A stretch of 64,000 nucleotides of DNA from the NCBI GenBank assembly GCA_002314145.1, contig DCCG01000024.1, positions 1,830 to 65,829 on the forward strand, written 5' to 3'. The number at the start of each line of letters is the position of its first letter. The first letter of the stretch is position 1. Positions 1-8,372 of this stretch are shown one piece after another. A program made the translations under genes and the position numbers. The notes below the pieces were generated by a model that worked only from the letters and a program-made list of their open reading frames with translations, made no database searches and was not told the origin of the DNA. This stretch comes from Thalassolituus sp. UBA1087 (GTDB lineage: Bacteria; Pseudomonadota; Gammaproteobacteria; Pseudomonadales; Oceanobacteraceae).

Positions 1-33
1 GCCGCTCCTACAATTGATGCACAGCGTCGCTCT

Positions 34-175
34 GTAGGAGGTGCTTCAGCGCCGAGGGCCGGATGGCCTTATGTTGTGATGCGTTATTGCTGGTGTTTTA
101 TTTAAATTCCGTTTGGAAGGTTAATCCACAGAATGTCCGGCTGCCGCCGGATTTCGCAGCTGAAGCCGCTCCTAC
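34..175 (+). repeat. REP doublet element (B-core-A'), copy 1
   Basis: The element begins with GTAGGAG and a type-B REP (34-68), whose hairpins are GGTGC-TTCA-GCGCC and GGCC-GGAT-GGCC. A core of about 65 bp follows, and then an inverted type-A REP (133-175) ending in CTCCTAC. The A hairpins are TCCGGC/GCCGGA and GCAGC/GCCGC-like. Bases 1-11 are the cut end of another inverted A copy, 22 bp to the left. The same 22-bp linker type (AATTGATGCAC...) separates 175 from the next B copy at 198. The layout is seen directly; calling it a REPIN follows from the neighbouring RAYT gene. Confidence 0.85.
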
Positions 176-197
176 AATTGATGCACAACGTTTCCCT

Positions 198-974
198 GTA
201 GGAGGTGCTTCAGCGCCGAGGGCCGCAGGCCCATTGCACAGCATAAACGCCTGAAACCGGCCGCATAATAAATAAACCGCGTAAACACCCTACAACCATA
301 TAGCATCCCAGAATGGATAATGCCCTACCCTCCGGCAAATACCGGCTCTGACCGGATTCATAACAATATACCGTGCCGCAGGTAATATATCTGTTTCGCG
401 CCTTATTGCCCGATCATGAAACCCTGACGCCCATAAGCGACCTTGATGTATCCCTGATTGATTAACTCTGGCCGCAGACGCGGATTTCAGATACCTGATC
501 ACTGAAGAAAGATCTTGTTGACCGGCAAGCTGTAACAGCCAATGCACATGATCCGGCATCAGTACCCAGGCCAGCAAAGTAAAAGCTTCGCTATTTGATT
601 GATCGTTGAATTCTTTGCAAATGTGGCGGCACAACGTCCAATCTTTGAACACAGGTCTTCGTGAAAAGGTCGTCGTTGTCACGATATAAATCTGACCGCT
701 CTGAGAATGCCGCCCCTTCCTGAGCGCGGAATGTCCTTTTTCCATAATGCCTCCTGAGTTCAGAATCTCAGGATACGAATAAAGAGCAATCAGCCAGATG
801 TAGTATTCAGAATTCGTGTATATCGCCATGCCACGGAATGTCTGGCTATCGACGGATTTCGCGGCTGAAGCAGCTCCTACAATGAATCCACGGTGTTTTA
901 TTAATGAATCTGTGCAGAACGCCATGCCACGGTATGTCCGGCTTCGCCGGATTCGCAGCTGAAGCAGCTCCTAC
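198..974 (+). mobile_element. RAYT-bearing REP element
   Basis: A type-B REP (198-231) stands left of the transposase gene. Two inverted type-A REPs (838-880 and 934-974) stand right of it, so the gene occupies the position of the 65-bp core in the short elements. The right end of that core is still recognisable just before 838 (GCCATGCCACGGA). The doubled A copy with a 96-bp step also occurs at 25947-26084, so both loci share one end structure. The gap 746-1071 holds these REPs; 975-1071 shows only a degenerate REP tail and AT-rich sequence. Confidence 0.8.
290..745 (-). CDS. REP-associated tyrosine transposase (RAYT, Y1_Tnp/IS200-like)
   Basis: This is a 151-residue HUH single-strand transposase of the RAYT group, which nicks and joins REP hairpins next to a GTAG tetranucleotide. 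The HUH motif is MPDHVHWL at residues 63-70 (H66, H68) and the candidate nucleophile is Y126 in AARYIVMNP. An open frame continues upstream to 925. That extension only translates the flanking REP copies, and an ideal AGGAGG lies 5 bases before the ATG at 745, so the shorter start is chosen. No second transposase gene or IS-like terminal repeat is present. The family is known to be usually single-copy and domesticated to its host's REP sequences; activity here is inferred only. Confidence 0.9.
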   Translation of the reverse strand: MEKGHSALRKGRHSQSGQIYIVTTTTFSRRPVFKDWTLCRHICKEFNDQSNSEAFTLLAWVLMPDHVHWLLQLAGQQDLSSVIRYLKSASAARVNQSGIHQGRLWASGFHDRAIRRETDILPAARYIVMNPVRAGICRRVGHYPFWDAIWL

Positions 975-1071
975 AAAAAATACGCAATGACGGTGAGGAA
1001 TGGATACGCTGGATTCACAGCTGAATTAATTACCATAAAGAAATAGCAAATATTTGAATAAACAGACATTA

Positions 1072-1683
1072 CTACCGGCAATAATTTTTGACCATACTCC
1101 ATGGTAAGCGAACACAGAGGGTTAACTTCATACCAGTTATCTCCGCAGCCTCCAATACTTTAACCCTTGTACCATGCGCAGAGGTCCTGATTCGATCTAT
1201 CACCCAAGCCTGCTGATCTTCAGATAACTGGTTCCACACGTACATTGACAGGGTTAACAGCCCAAGGTCCATTCCACGCTCATGCGGAGCAAGTTCGATA
1301 AGCTCTGAAAAACGCCTCTGGATTTCTTCTTCTGAAGCCTTCATCACCACGGCAACATCAAAGGCACCGAGTTTATAATATGGCCACAAAGGCCGCTTAT
1401 CCTGTGCCGCTTCCCAGCGTTGCATAGCAATTTGCAGATGCTCGTTGCGAAGTTCAGGCGCTACAACTAACGCACGCTGGCGCTCATAACGGGCTATTGC
1501 CTCATCTACATTAGGGTTATAAAAAGACAGCTTATCAGCCAGAGTGAGCCAGACATTTTCCCGCTCTGTCACTTCGTCCAACCGCCCAATCGCAAGGAAG
1601 GCGGAAACAACCGCTAAATGAAAAGCAAATATCGCTGGCAACAGCAATAGCCAGCGCATCTTATAAAACGACTGATTAGTCAT
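1072..1683 (-). CDS. VpsP-like polysaccharide biosynthesis protein
   Basis: A 203-residue protein with one N-terminal membrane segment (about residues 10-32), then a soluble, Glu/Arg-rich helical domain that probably faces the periplasm. No catalytic motif is visible. The ATG overlaps the 3' end of the tyrosine-kinase gene by 8 bases, so the two are translationally linked. The family call rests mainly on position: last gene after a Wzc homologue in a vpsL-Q-like module, where Vibrio carries VpsP. Its molecular role is not established. It is the last gene of the exopolysaccharide run; only REP DNA and the RAYT gene lie beyond. Confidence 0.55.
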   Translation of the reverse strand: MTNQSFYKMRWLLLLPAIFAFHLAVVSAFLAIGRLDEVTERENVWLTLADKLSFYNPNVDEAIARYERQRALVVAPELRNEHLQIAMQRWEAAQDKRPLWPYYKLGAFDVAVVMKASEEEIQRRFSELIELAPHERGMDLGLLTLSMYVWNQLSEDQQAWVIDRIRTSAHGTRVKVLEAAEITGMKLTLCVRLPWSMVKNYCR

Positions 1684-3880
1684 TGGTTATGTAATTATAA
1701 GTGCTGCCATAGCTGGAATAATGATCGCCGTAGCGGGCCTCTTTTTCGACATCCACCTGATTCAAAGCAATCCCAAGTAAACGGGCATTAGAATCACTCA
1801 GACGGTCCACACCAGATTTAACCAGTTTATCTTTGGTCGAATCGGCTTTTACCACATACACAACACCATCGGTCAGCGTAGACAAATACAGAGCATCGCT
1901 AACCGCATGCATGGGGGCAGAATCGATGATAATACGCTGATAACGCTCTTTCAGTGTATCCAGCAGATGACGGAAATTTTTAGACGCCAGTAACTCCAGC
2001 GGATTTGGTGGTACAGGTCCCGACGACATCACATCAATACCCAGTTCTTCAACATGATGTATGCATTCATCAAGCGTCTCCGGATAGGCAACAGCGGACG
2101 ACAGGCCCAGACCATTACCGGTTAATGCCAGCTTTTTAGCCACCGTCGGGCGACGCATATCAGCATCAATTAACAGTGTTTTTTCCATCTGACCAAAGGC
2201 TTCGGCGAGATTGGTAGACGTCGTGGTTTTTCCTTCGCCAGGCACAGACGAGGTTACCAGTAGCACATTCGCCGGATGTTCAAGTCCCGCCAGGGTCAGG
2301 CTGGTGCGCAGGGTACGGAAGGCTTCAGAAAATGAACCGTCGGTATTTTCTGCGAAGGCTCTAACCAGGGAATCTCTTTGATCAGGACCATCAGGAACAT
2401 CTTCTTTATTACGTTTTACCAAAGGAAGGATACTGAGCAATGATGACCCGATTTTCCTATCAACATCAGCTGCATTTTTGATAGTTGCATCAAGGGCGTC
2501 GAACACAAATGCCAGAAAAACACCAAACATTCCTGAAATAACCATAGCCAGGATAACAACCAGCTTTTTCCGTGGTTTCACCGGTACTTCTGGTTCTACC
2601 GCCGGATCGATAATACGGGCATTTGCAGCCTGCATGTCACCAGTCGCTGCCGTTTCTCTCACCCGGTTAAAAAAGGTTTCGTAGAGGCTCCTGTTAGACT
2701 CCACTTCCCTTTCATATTCGTTAAGCTGAAATTCAGTACGATTGAGTACGCTGGCTCGTTGTTTAGCATCTTCCAATGCCTGACTCAGGGATTTTTCTTT
2801 AGACTGAGCGACCCGGTAATCATTTTCAAGACTGCTGGCAATACGTGTCATCTGCATATGCATTGATTCACGAACGGCATCCAGGTCAGACTGTGCCGCA
2901 ATCATTTTAGGATGGAGAGGACCATAACGCTTACTTAACTCTGATACTTTAAGCTCTGCAGCGGTTTCACTTTCTCTGAGTCTTACAACCAGCGGGTTGT
3001 TCACAATGGCAGGCAAGCTACTCAGGTTTTCGTAACTTTTATCCTGCAATGAACTTACCTGTTTATATGCACCTTCAAGCTCAATACGTTTAGTACGGGC
3101 AGCAACGAGATTCTGAGTAATTTGCTCAATCTCCTTACTGACCAGAGTACTCACTCCCTGAAGGTCTACCAGATTGTGCTCTTCACGATATTTCTGAAGT
3201 TTCTTTTCCGACTCTTCTAATCTGGCCTTAATACCACCAATACGATCAGAGAGAAGTCCAGATGCCTGCTGTGTGACATCTATTTTAGCTTCCATTTGAC
3301 TCTCAATATAGGCAAATGCAAAAGCGTTAGCCGCTTTTGTTGCTAATTTGGGCGATTTAGAGTCAACCGATATTTTAACCAATTGTGTTTTTGCAACGGG
3401 TGAGATGGTCACCGAATGCCAGAATGTATCGATAGTCCGATCCATAATCTTGGCTTCTGTTGGTGGCTCACTCTCACCAAACACCAGGCTTCGCAATGAA
3501 AACGATTTCTTATTAGCAGGATGGTAAGGATTAAATTCAGGTTCGCTCACTAATCCCAAACGCTCAACAACACGTCTTGCCAGATCTCTGGATTTAAGAA
3601 TCTCAAATTGTGTCAACAGATACTCAGAGGATTGACTGGACAAACCGTAAACCTCTTCTATCGACAATATTTTAGCTTCTTCTGATTCGATCAGCATGGT
3701 AACTGTAGATCGATAAACAGGAGTTGCAGCCAATACCACCAGCACTGAAATAAGTGTAACCACTACGCTTAAAGCGATAATCTTCTTGATCTGCCGGCGT
3801 ACTATATTCCAGTAATATCCCAGTTCGATTACTTCCAGGCCTGAATCGGCCATACCAGTCATCTGGTCCCGCTTATTCAT
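1676..3880 (-). CDS. Wzc/VpsO-like polysaccharide co-polymerase and BY-kinase
   Basis: A 734-residue inner-membrane protein that controls chain length and export by cycling tyrosine phosphorylation. The Wzz domain occupies residues 20-110, with membrane helices near 34-53 and 440-461 and a long periplasmic coiled coil (about 205-400) between them. The cytoplasmic kinase has Walker A VPGEGKT (546-552), Walker A' LLIDADMRRP (569-578) and Walker B IIIDSAP (650-656). The C-terminus carries a tyrosine cluster (Y717, Y721, Y724, Y728, Y730), the expected autophosphorylation tail. Length and domain order match full Gram-negative Wzc proteins. It starts 12 bases after the Wza-like gene. Confidence 0.93.
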   Translation of the reverse strand: MNKRDQMTGMADSGLEVIELGYYWNIVRRQIKKIIALSVVVTLISVLVVLAATPVYRSTVTMLIESEEAKILSIEEVYGLSSQSSEYLLTQFEILKSRDLARRVVERLGLVSEPEFNPYHPANKKSFSLRSLVFGESEPPTEAKIMDRTIDTFWHSVTISPVAKTQLVKISVDSKSPKLATKAANAFAFAYIESQMEAKIDVTQQASGLLSDRIGGIKARLEESEKKLQKYREEHNLVDLQGVSTLVSKEIEQITQNLVAARTKRIELEGAYKQVSSLQDKSYENLSSLPAIVNNPLVVRLRESETAAELKVSELSKRYGPLHPKMIAAQSDLDAVRESMHMQMTRIASSLENDYRVAQSKEKSLSQALEDAKQRASVLNRTEFQLNEYEREVESNRSLYETFFNRVRETAATGDMQAANARIIDPAVEPEVPVKPRKKLVVILAMVISGMFGVFLAFVFDALDATIKNAADVDRKIGSSLLSILPLVKRNKEDVPDGPDQRDSLVRAFAENTDGSFSEAFRTLRTSLTLAGLEHPANVLLVTSSVPGEGKTTTSTNLAEAFGQMEKTLLIDADMRRPTVAKKLALTGNGLGLSSAVAYPETLDECIHHVEELGIDVMSSGPVPPNPLELLASKNFRHLLDTLKERYQRIIIDSAPMHAVSDALYLSTLTDGVVYVVKADSTKDKLVKSGVDRLSDSNARLLGIALNQVDVEKEARYGDHYSSYGSTYNYITND

Positions 3881-3892
3881 TATTCAAATCCA

Positions 3893-4432
3893 TCAGAAAA
3901 AGCTTTGCTCAACGGTAACAACGTCACCTGGTTTCACGACATCAGAGAGCTTAACAGCTATTTTATTTTCGTCTGCATCCCGCGGGTCAGAAGAGTCATC
4001 ATGTATTACATGGATACTGCTTTTTGAGGCGCGTTCAGTAAATCCACCGGCTACAGATATCGCTTTATCGATTGTAAGCCCCGGATGAAATGAATAGCTG
4101 CCCGGCTTTTTAACTTCACCGGTTACATAGAAAGGACGATATTCAACAACTGATACCGTTACGCTGGGGTTTACCAGATACGGACCTTTAAGTCCTGCTA
4201 CAAGATTACTTTCGAATTCTTCCGGGCTAAGCCCTGCAACCTGAATTTCCCCCAACAATGGATAAGAAATACTTCCGGAAGGGCCTATTCTGACCTTTTC
4301 TATGCTCAGATCCGGCTCATCATAAACACTGATACTTATTTGATCACCAGCGCCAAGCTCATAACGCCCTACATCTGCATTCACTACTGCGGCCAACAAC
4401 GCGCCCAGCAGTAAAAAAACACGATATCTCAT
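3893..4432 (-). CDS. Short Wza/VpsN-like polysaccharide export protein
   Basis: A 179-residue exported protein with a signal peptide (residues 1-19, ending VVNA). A poly_export domain (YELGAGDQISISV onward, about 23-100) is followed by one SLBB-type beta-grasp domain (FYVTGEVKKPGSYS, about 105-175). It is about half the length of E. coli Wza, with no lipobox cysteine and no C-terminal amphipathic helix. It therefore cannot form the outer-membrane pore alone in the Wza manner. The barrel protein encoded just upstream probably supplies the outer-membrane channel. Confidence 0.87.
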   Translation of the reverse strand: MRYRVFLLLGALLAAVVNADVGRYELGAGDQISISVYDEPDLSIEKVRIGPSGSISYPLLGEIQVAGLSPEEFESNLVAGLKGPYLVNPSVTVSVVEYRPFYVTGEVKKPGSYSFHPGLTIDKAISVAGGFTERASKSSIHVIHDDSSDPRDADENKIAVKLSDVVKPGDVVTVEQSFF

Positions 4433-4496
4433 TCTGTACCCATTTCCCCAATAATACTGCAGTGTACTGATATGTCAGGCTATCTGAAATAATGAC

Positions 4497-4515
4497 GGCC
4501 TGCTAAAAGCAGGCC
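4497..4515 (-). other. Hairpin between barrel and export-protein genes
   Basis: Perfect 7-bp arms GGCCTGC/GCAGGCC with a 5-base loop lie in the 137-bp gap between the barrel gene and the Wza-like gene. No T-run follows on the minus strand. An mRNA-stabilising or attenuating stem is therefore more likely than a full terminator. Confidence 0.45.
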
Positions 4516-4569
4516 GCATACGGTACCTTCAATAGCGCGACTTAAACACTGATTAACGTGATAGCCACT

Positions 4570-5757
4570 TTACAAGGCTACCAGTAACCCCACCGAGACA
4601 ACATTTTTATCGTAATCAAAATCGTTGATCTCTGAGTCACGATTACTGCCAGTGTAGCCAAAGCTCACCGCCGCATTCTGACTGAATGCCAAAACCCCTT
4701 TCAGGCCATAACTGATGGTTGTATCTTTCCGATCGTCAGGATCATCAACATATTCGTCATTTGCCAGCGAAAAATCAGTGACTAACGATAAAAATGCAGA
4801 GAAATCATGCTTCCAGTTGACCGACGTGTAATCACTATCGATATAATTACCGACACCATTGGTCTCGTTTGCTGTTTGCGCCGTTGTCAGAGTAAATACT
4901 GAATATGAACGTGGCGAATAGGTAACCGAAGCTTCCCAGGTAAAGGTATCCCGGGAATCTTTATCAGCATCATCAAACTCGCGATCGGACAGACCTAATT
5001 TAACTTCCCCGGTCGTTGTACCCGTGATATCCCAACTGCTACCGACCAAATAGCTGGTCTCACTACCGTCTGCAGAAATGGATGAGTCATTATCATATGA
5101 AATATCGGTATTTCGTATTTCGGCAATGGCTCTTGTTGCCGGACTGACCCGTATACCTAAACGCGCACCCAGCAGTCTTTTATCATGGTCACGATCTGCA
5201 GTTACAGAACGATTGTTCTGGTATTCCTTATCATAAGCCTCACCGTAAACACCAACATTGAACAATGCTGTGTCAGCACCATACGTGTAAGCTAAGTTAA
5301 AAGTGGTTTCGTCATATTCATCTGGTTCGGTGACAGCTGTTGCCGCTGAGCCTTCCGTAGTACCCGACCCACGGTCATCGTGATCCTGATTCAGGGTTGC
5401 AGAATATACAATTTCATTTCGTGCGGTCAGCTCGCTCTTGCCGGCAATGCTGGTCTTCAGATCAAAGTAATCATCATCACTTTCTTCTGAATACCGTCCT
5501 AAGTCCGCTGTTACGTTAGCCTGCAACTCTGTCGACCCAAGATCCGCTGCTAAAGTAGCTTCTGGCTTAAAGCGCACAATGGTTGACGACGTGGTATCCG
5601 ACTTTTGCTTGTAGATGTTGTCGTCGTCTGTAATGCTCAGTTGCGCTGAAGGTAATAGTGTCAGACCACTCCCCAGACTCATACCCTGAGGCTCCAGCGC
5701 ATTGGCGCTGCCGCTGGCGACAACCATAGCCAATGAAGTCAGCTTCCAGGCTTGCAT
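4570..5757 (-). CDS. Outer-membrane beta-barrel protein, VpsM-like
   Basis: A 395-residue protein with a signal peptide (cleavage near ANA-LEP, about residue 20). The remainder is alternating beta-strand sequence rich in Asp, Ser and Thr, ending in a hydrophobic strand (VVSVGLLVAL) typical of outer-membrane barrels. It lies between the VanZ-like gene and the Wza-like gene, the place VpsM has in Vibrio vps clusters. The likely role is the outer-membrane channel for the exported polysaccharide. AGGGGAA lies 7 bases before the ATG. The fold is read from pattern and the export role is inferred from context. Confidence 0.72.
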   Translation of the reverse strand: MQAWKLTSLAMVVASGSANALEPQGMSLGSGLTLLPSAQLSITDDDNIYKQKSDTTSSTIVRFKPEATLAADLGSTELQANVTADLGRYSEESDDDYFDLKTSIAGKSELTARNEIVYSATLNQDHDDRGSGTTEGSAATAVTEPDEYDETTFNLAYTYGADTALFNVGVYGEAYDKEYQNNRSVTADRDHDKRLLGARLGIRVSPATRAIAEIRNTDISYDNDSSISADGSETSYLVGSSWDITGTTTGEVKLGLSDREFDDADKDSRDTFTWEASVTYSPRSYSVFTLTTAQTANETNGVGNYIDSDYTSVNWKHDFSAFLSLVTDFSLANDEYVDDPDDRKDTTISYGLKGVLAFSQNAAVSFGYTGSNRDSEINDFDYDKNVVSVGLLVAL

Positions 5758-5873
5758 AATATTCCCCTAAGTTTTTCAGAATGTGCACTATTGATAATGC
5801 ACTGTACCTAATTTGTTCGTACCGACCAGTCAAGCCTGATCAATACATAACCATATAAATTAACCCGATATCA

Positions 5874-6275
5874 TCAGGTTCTGTCGCTTATTGCCGGTCT
5901 TTTAAGTCGTCTTAAGACAAATACTGAAAGCACGTACATGACTGTACCGACAAGCAGGCCTGCACAGCCACTGACCGTATCTCCCCAATCAAAACGTCGC
6001 GATGCGATAAAATATTGGTGAGTCTCATCCATAACCAACGCCAGGCTGAGCAATAGCATCAGGACTATCACCCGCTTTAACATCCCCAGCTTCAGTCGCT
6101 GCTGCGCCGCCATATTCGCAAACAGCGCCAGCAGCATTGCCAGGGTAAAATGCATCCACTTATCACCGCCCATCCAGTGTTCAAGTGCGTATATCTCAGT
6201 AAGAAACAGCCCTGATGACTTCAATCCGCTGAGCAGTACCAGCATCGCCGCATAACCAACAAACAGCGGTATCAT
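5874..6275 (-). CDS. VanZ-like membrane protein (VpsQ-like)
   Basis: A 133-residue protein with about four membrane helices and the VanZ-type signature around DETHQYFIASRRFDWGD (about residues 82-98). VanZ-like proteins accompany many exopolysaccharide loci, and VpsQ of Vibrio is one. Their biochemical role is unknown, although resistance-associated VanZ affects glycopeptide sensitivity. GAGGGG precedes the ATG. In Vibrio this gene is last in the module; here it lies second, between the priming transferase and the barrel gene. Confidence 0.75.
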   Translation of the reverse strand: MIPLFVGYAAMLVLLSGLKSSGLFLTEIYALEHWMGGDKWMHFTLAMLLALFANMAAQQRLKLGMLKRVIVLMLLLSLALVMDETHQYFIASRRFDWGDTVSGCAGLLVGTVMYVLSVFVLRRLKRPAISDRT

Positions 6276-6400
6276 AACCCCTCGCCGCTTTACTCTGGTG
6301 TTCAGACTTTTAACACCTTGCTATCGTTTCCGGCGTATCATACTGGTTAACAACAAACCTAAAAACCCGTGCCTGCCATTAAAACCTCAGCGGACTCAAC

Positions 6401-7804
6401 TCAGTGAACATTCTTACCAGTGAATCCTTTACACATAGTCAGCAGAATAATTTTAATATCCATCCATAAAGACCAGTGGCGGATGTAATCCAGATCATAG
6501 TCAACCCGGCCACTCATCTTATCCAGAGTATCTGTTTCACCCCGGTAACCATTGATCTGCGCCCAACCCGTAATACCCGGTTTTACTTTGTGGCGCAGCA
6601 TGTAGTACGGGATAAGCTTGCGGTACTCTTCGTTATGGGCCACGGCATGAGGACGCGGCCCGACCACCGACATCGTACCCTGCAGAACGTTAATAAATTG
6701 TGGCAGTTCATCCAGAGATGTTTTACGGATGAAGGCACCAAAGGGGGTAATACGGGCATCGTTCTTTGCGGCCTGCTTGACATGACTGCCGTTATCCATC
6801 GCCGTCATCGAGCGGAACTTCCACACCTGAATCGCACGACCGTCCAGCCCGTAACGATACTGTTTAAAAATAACGGGCCCCGGGGACGTCAGCTTCACAA
6901 TGGCTGCTATCAGCAACATGGGTAAAGCGATAACCGCCAGTACGCACAGCGAAAAGACGATATCAAACATGCGTTTCAGCACATCGTTAATACCGGATAC
7001 AGGGGTTTCATAGACGCTCAGCGTCTGCATACTGCCAACCTGACACAAACGCGCATGCAACAGGTTATAGACAAAGAAATCAGGAATCAGATGCACAGAA
7101 GCCGTAGTATCACCACAGCGTTCAAGAATTTCAGCGATCCGCTTCTGCGCTTTCAACGGCAGAGCAATATATATAACGTCAAACTCATCATCACGGGTGC
7201 GCTGAATCAGATCTTCTATGCTGCCCTGCAGAATGGCATCCGGGAAATCCTGTTTTACCCGGTCCGGGCTTCTGTCATCAAAGAAGCCCATAAAGCGGTA
7301 ACCCAGTTCAGGCATCTCTTTAATCTGCTGGCGCATTTTCCAGCCGCTTTCATTCACACCAACAATCACCACCCGGCGGCTGTTAAGCCCACGACGGCGC
7401 AGGGACGATAACACCTGGCGCATAAAGATACGCCAGACATACAGAACGCCCAGTGTGGACAACATCCAGGTGCCGATTACCACACGGGAAAAGCTCTCTG
7501 ACGCCTTAAAGGCAAAGGCCGCCAGCAACACGCCTGCGCAGGCTGTCAGCCAGGCCAGTGTCATCATCGACAACATACTGGTCATGGATGCAGAGCGCCA
7601 GGAACGGTATAACTCAAGGGATTCTGATACCAGCAGGTACAGACACACAGCCACAAGCCCGGCCACCATATAGCTGGGGCTGATCGGAATATTGTATGAA
7701 TCAGCACACACCTGCAGCGTCAACAGGATGATAAGCACATCAGCCAGCCGATAGGCTGCACTGAAGCTGTTCTGGTTGGACCGAATCAATCCTTGATTAT
7801 CCAT
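6401..7804 (-). CDS. Undecaprenyl-phosphate sugar phosphotransferase (WcaJ/VpsL-like)
   Basis: The priming enzyme of the polysaccharide pathway; it moves a sugar-1-phosphate, probably glucose-1-P, onto undecaprenyl phosphate. The 467 residues comprise four or five N-terminal membrane helices, a CoA-binding-like Rossmann region (about 140-270), one more helix and the bacterial sugar transferase domain (KFRSM, SLDELPQF, SVVGPRP, KPGITGWAQ). The frame stays open up to 7879, but only the ATG at 7804 has a good ribosome site (GGAG, 7 bases away) and it gives the usual family length. It is first gene of the export module; the donor sugar is inferred. Confidence 0.9.
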   Translation of the reverse strand: MDNQGLIRSNQNSFSAAYRLADVLIILLTLQVCADSYNIPISPSYMVAGLVAVCLYLLVSESLELYRSWRSASMTSMLSMMTLAWLTACAGVLLAAFAFKASESFSRVVIGTWMLSTLGVLYVWRIFMRQVLSSLRRRGLNSRRVVIVGVNESGWKMRQQIKEMPELGYRFMGFFDDRSPDRVKQDFPDAILQGSIEDLIQRTRDDEFDVIYIALPLKAQKRIAEILERCGDTTASVHLIPDFFVYNLLHARLCQVGSMQTLSVYETPVSGINDVLKRMFDIVFSLCVLAVIALPMLLIAAIVKLTSPGPVIFKQYRYGLDGRAIQVWKFRSMTAMDNGSHVKQAAKNDARITPFGAFIRKTSLDELPQFINVLQGTMSVVGPRPHAVAHNEEYRKLIPYYMLRHKVKPGITGWAQINGYRGETDTLDKMSGRVDYDLDYIRHWSLWMDIKIILLTMCKGFTGKNVH

Positions 7805-8090
7805 TGCGTCACTCCAAGAAAGTGGCTCGCCCGGTGGGCTATCTTCCTGACCAAAAAACGCAGGCATTATGTCGACCATGTCACAAAATGTCTACTCAGA
7901 TTCGCCAATATATGCCTTTTAATGGCGATGGTCGTCAGCTTCAGCCGTTATCTCCGCGCTGGAGCCGACAAAGTGAACGAAGATTGTTACAAACCAGAAA
8001 AACGAATGAATTATTCTGGTGACTTAGTTCCACAAAGCCATTCAGGTAACAGACATCCGTCCCAAAGCATCAGAGCCGGTACGTATATTT

Positions 8091-8298
8091 GTTGGAGAGG
8101 CTTCAGCCTCGAATCCGGCGTCAGCCGGACATACCGTGGCATCGCGTTCTGCACGGGATCATCAATAAAACACCGTACATAAATACTGGCACCACATAAG
8201 GCCTGCGGCCCTCGGCGCTGAAGCACCTCCTACAGGGCTAAACTGTGCATCAATTGTAGGAGCGGCTTCAGCCGCGAAATCCGGCGGCAGCCGGACAT
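8091..8298 (-). repeat. REP element in minus orientation plus extra A copy
   Basis: Read on the minus strand, this is B (8200-8233), a core, then A (8091-8132), 143 bp in all. A further A copy (8256-8298) stands 22 bp beyond B, with the usual linker. In the copy at 8091 the terminal GTAG has become GTTG. Its hairpin is AGGC-TTCA-GCCT rather than GCGGC-TTCA-GCCGC, so paired changes keep the stem. The 286 bp between the priming-transferase start and this element presumably hold that gene's promoter, but no clear consensus was found. Confidence 0.83.
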
Positions 8299-8372
8299 AC
8301 CGTGGCATCACGTTATCCCCTCTTCTTTCACCCAATCCTGCCCCATACCTCCGACCCCCCACCCAACACTTG

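Noticed and set aside
63..254. Short reading frames across REP DNA at the left end, and similar frames at 8.0-8.4, 25.8-26.2, 28.6-29.2 and 32.7-33.3 kb
   Set aside because: All translate REP repeats (for example VGGASAPRAAG, FAAEAAPT) and have no ribosome sites of their own.
746..925. N-terminal extension of the RAYT reading frame
   Set aside because: It only translates the flanking type-A REP copy, and an AGGAGG-ATG at 745 gives a normal RAYT length.
5567..5833. 88-codon frame overlapping the barrel gene start
   Set aside because: It is an out-of-frame shadow of the signal-peptide region of the outer-membrane protein.
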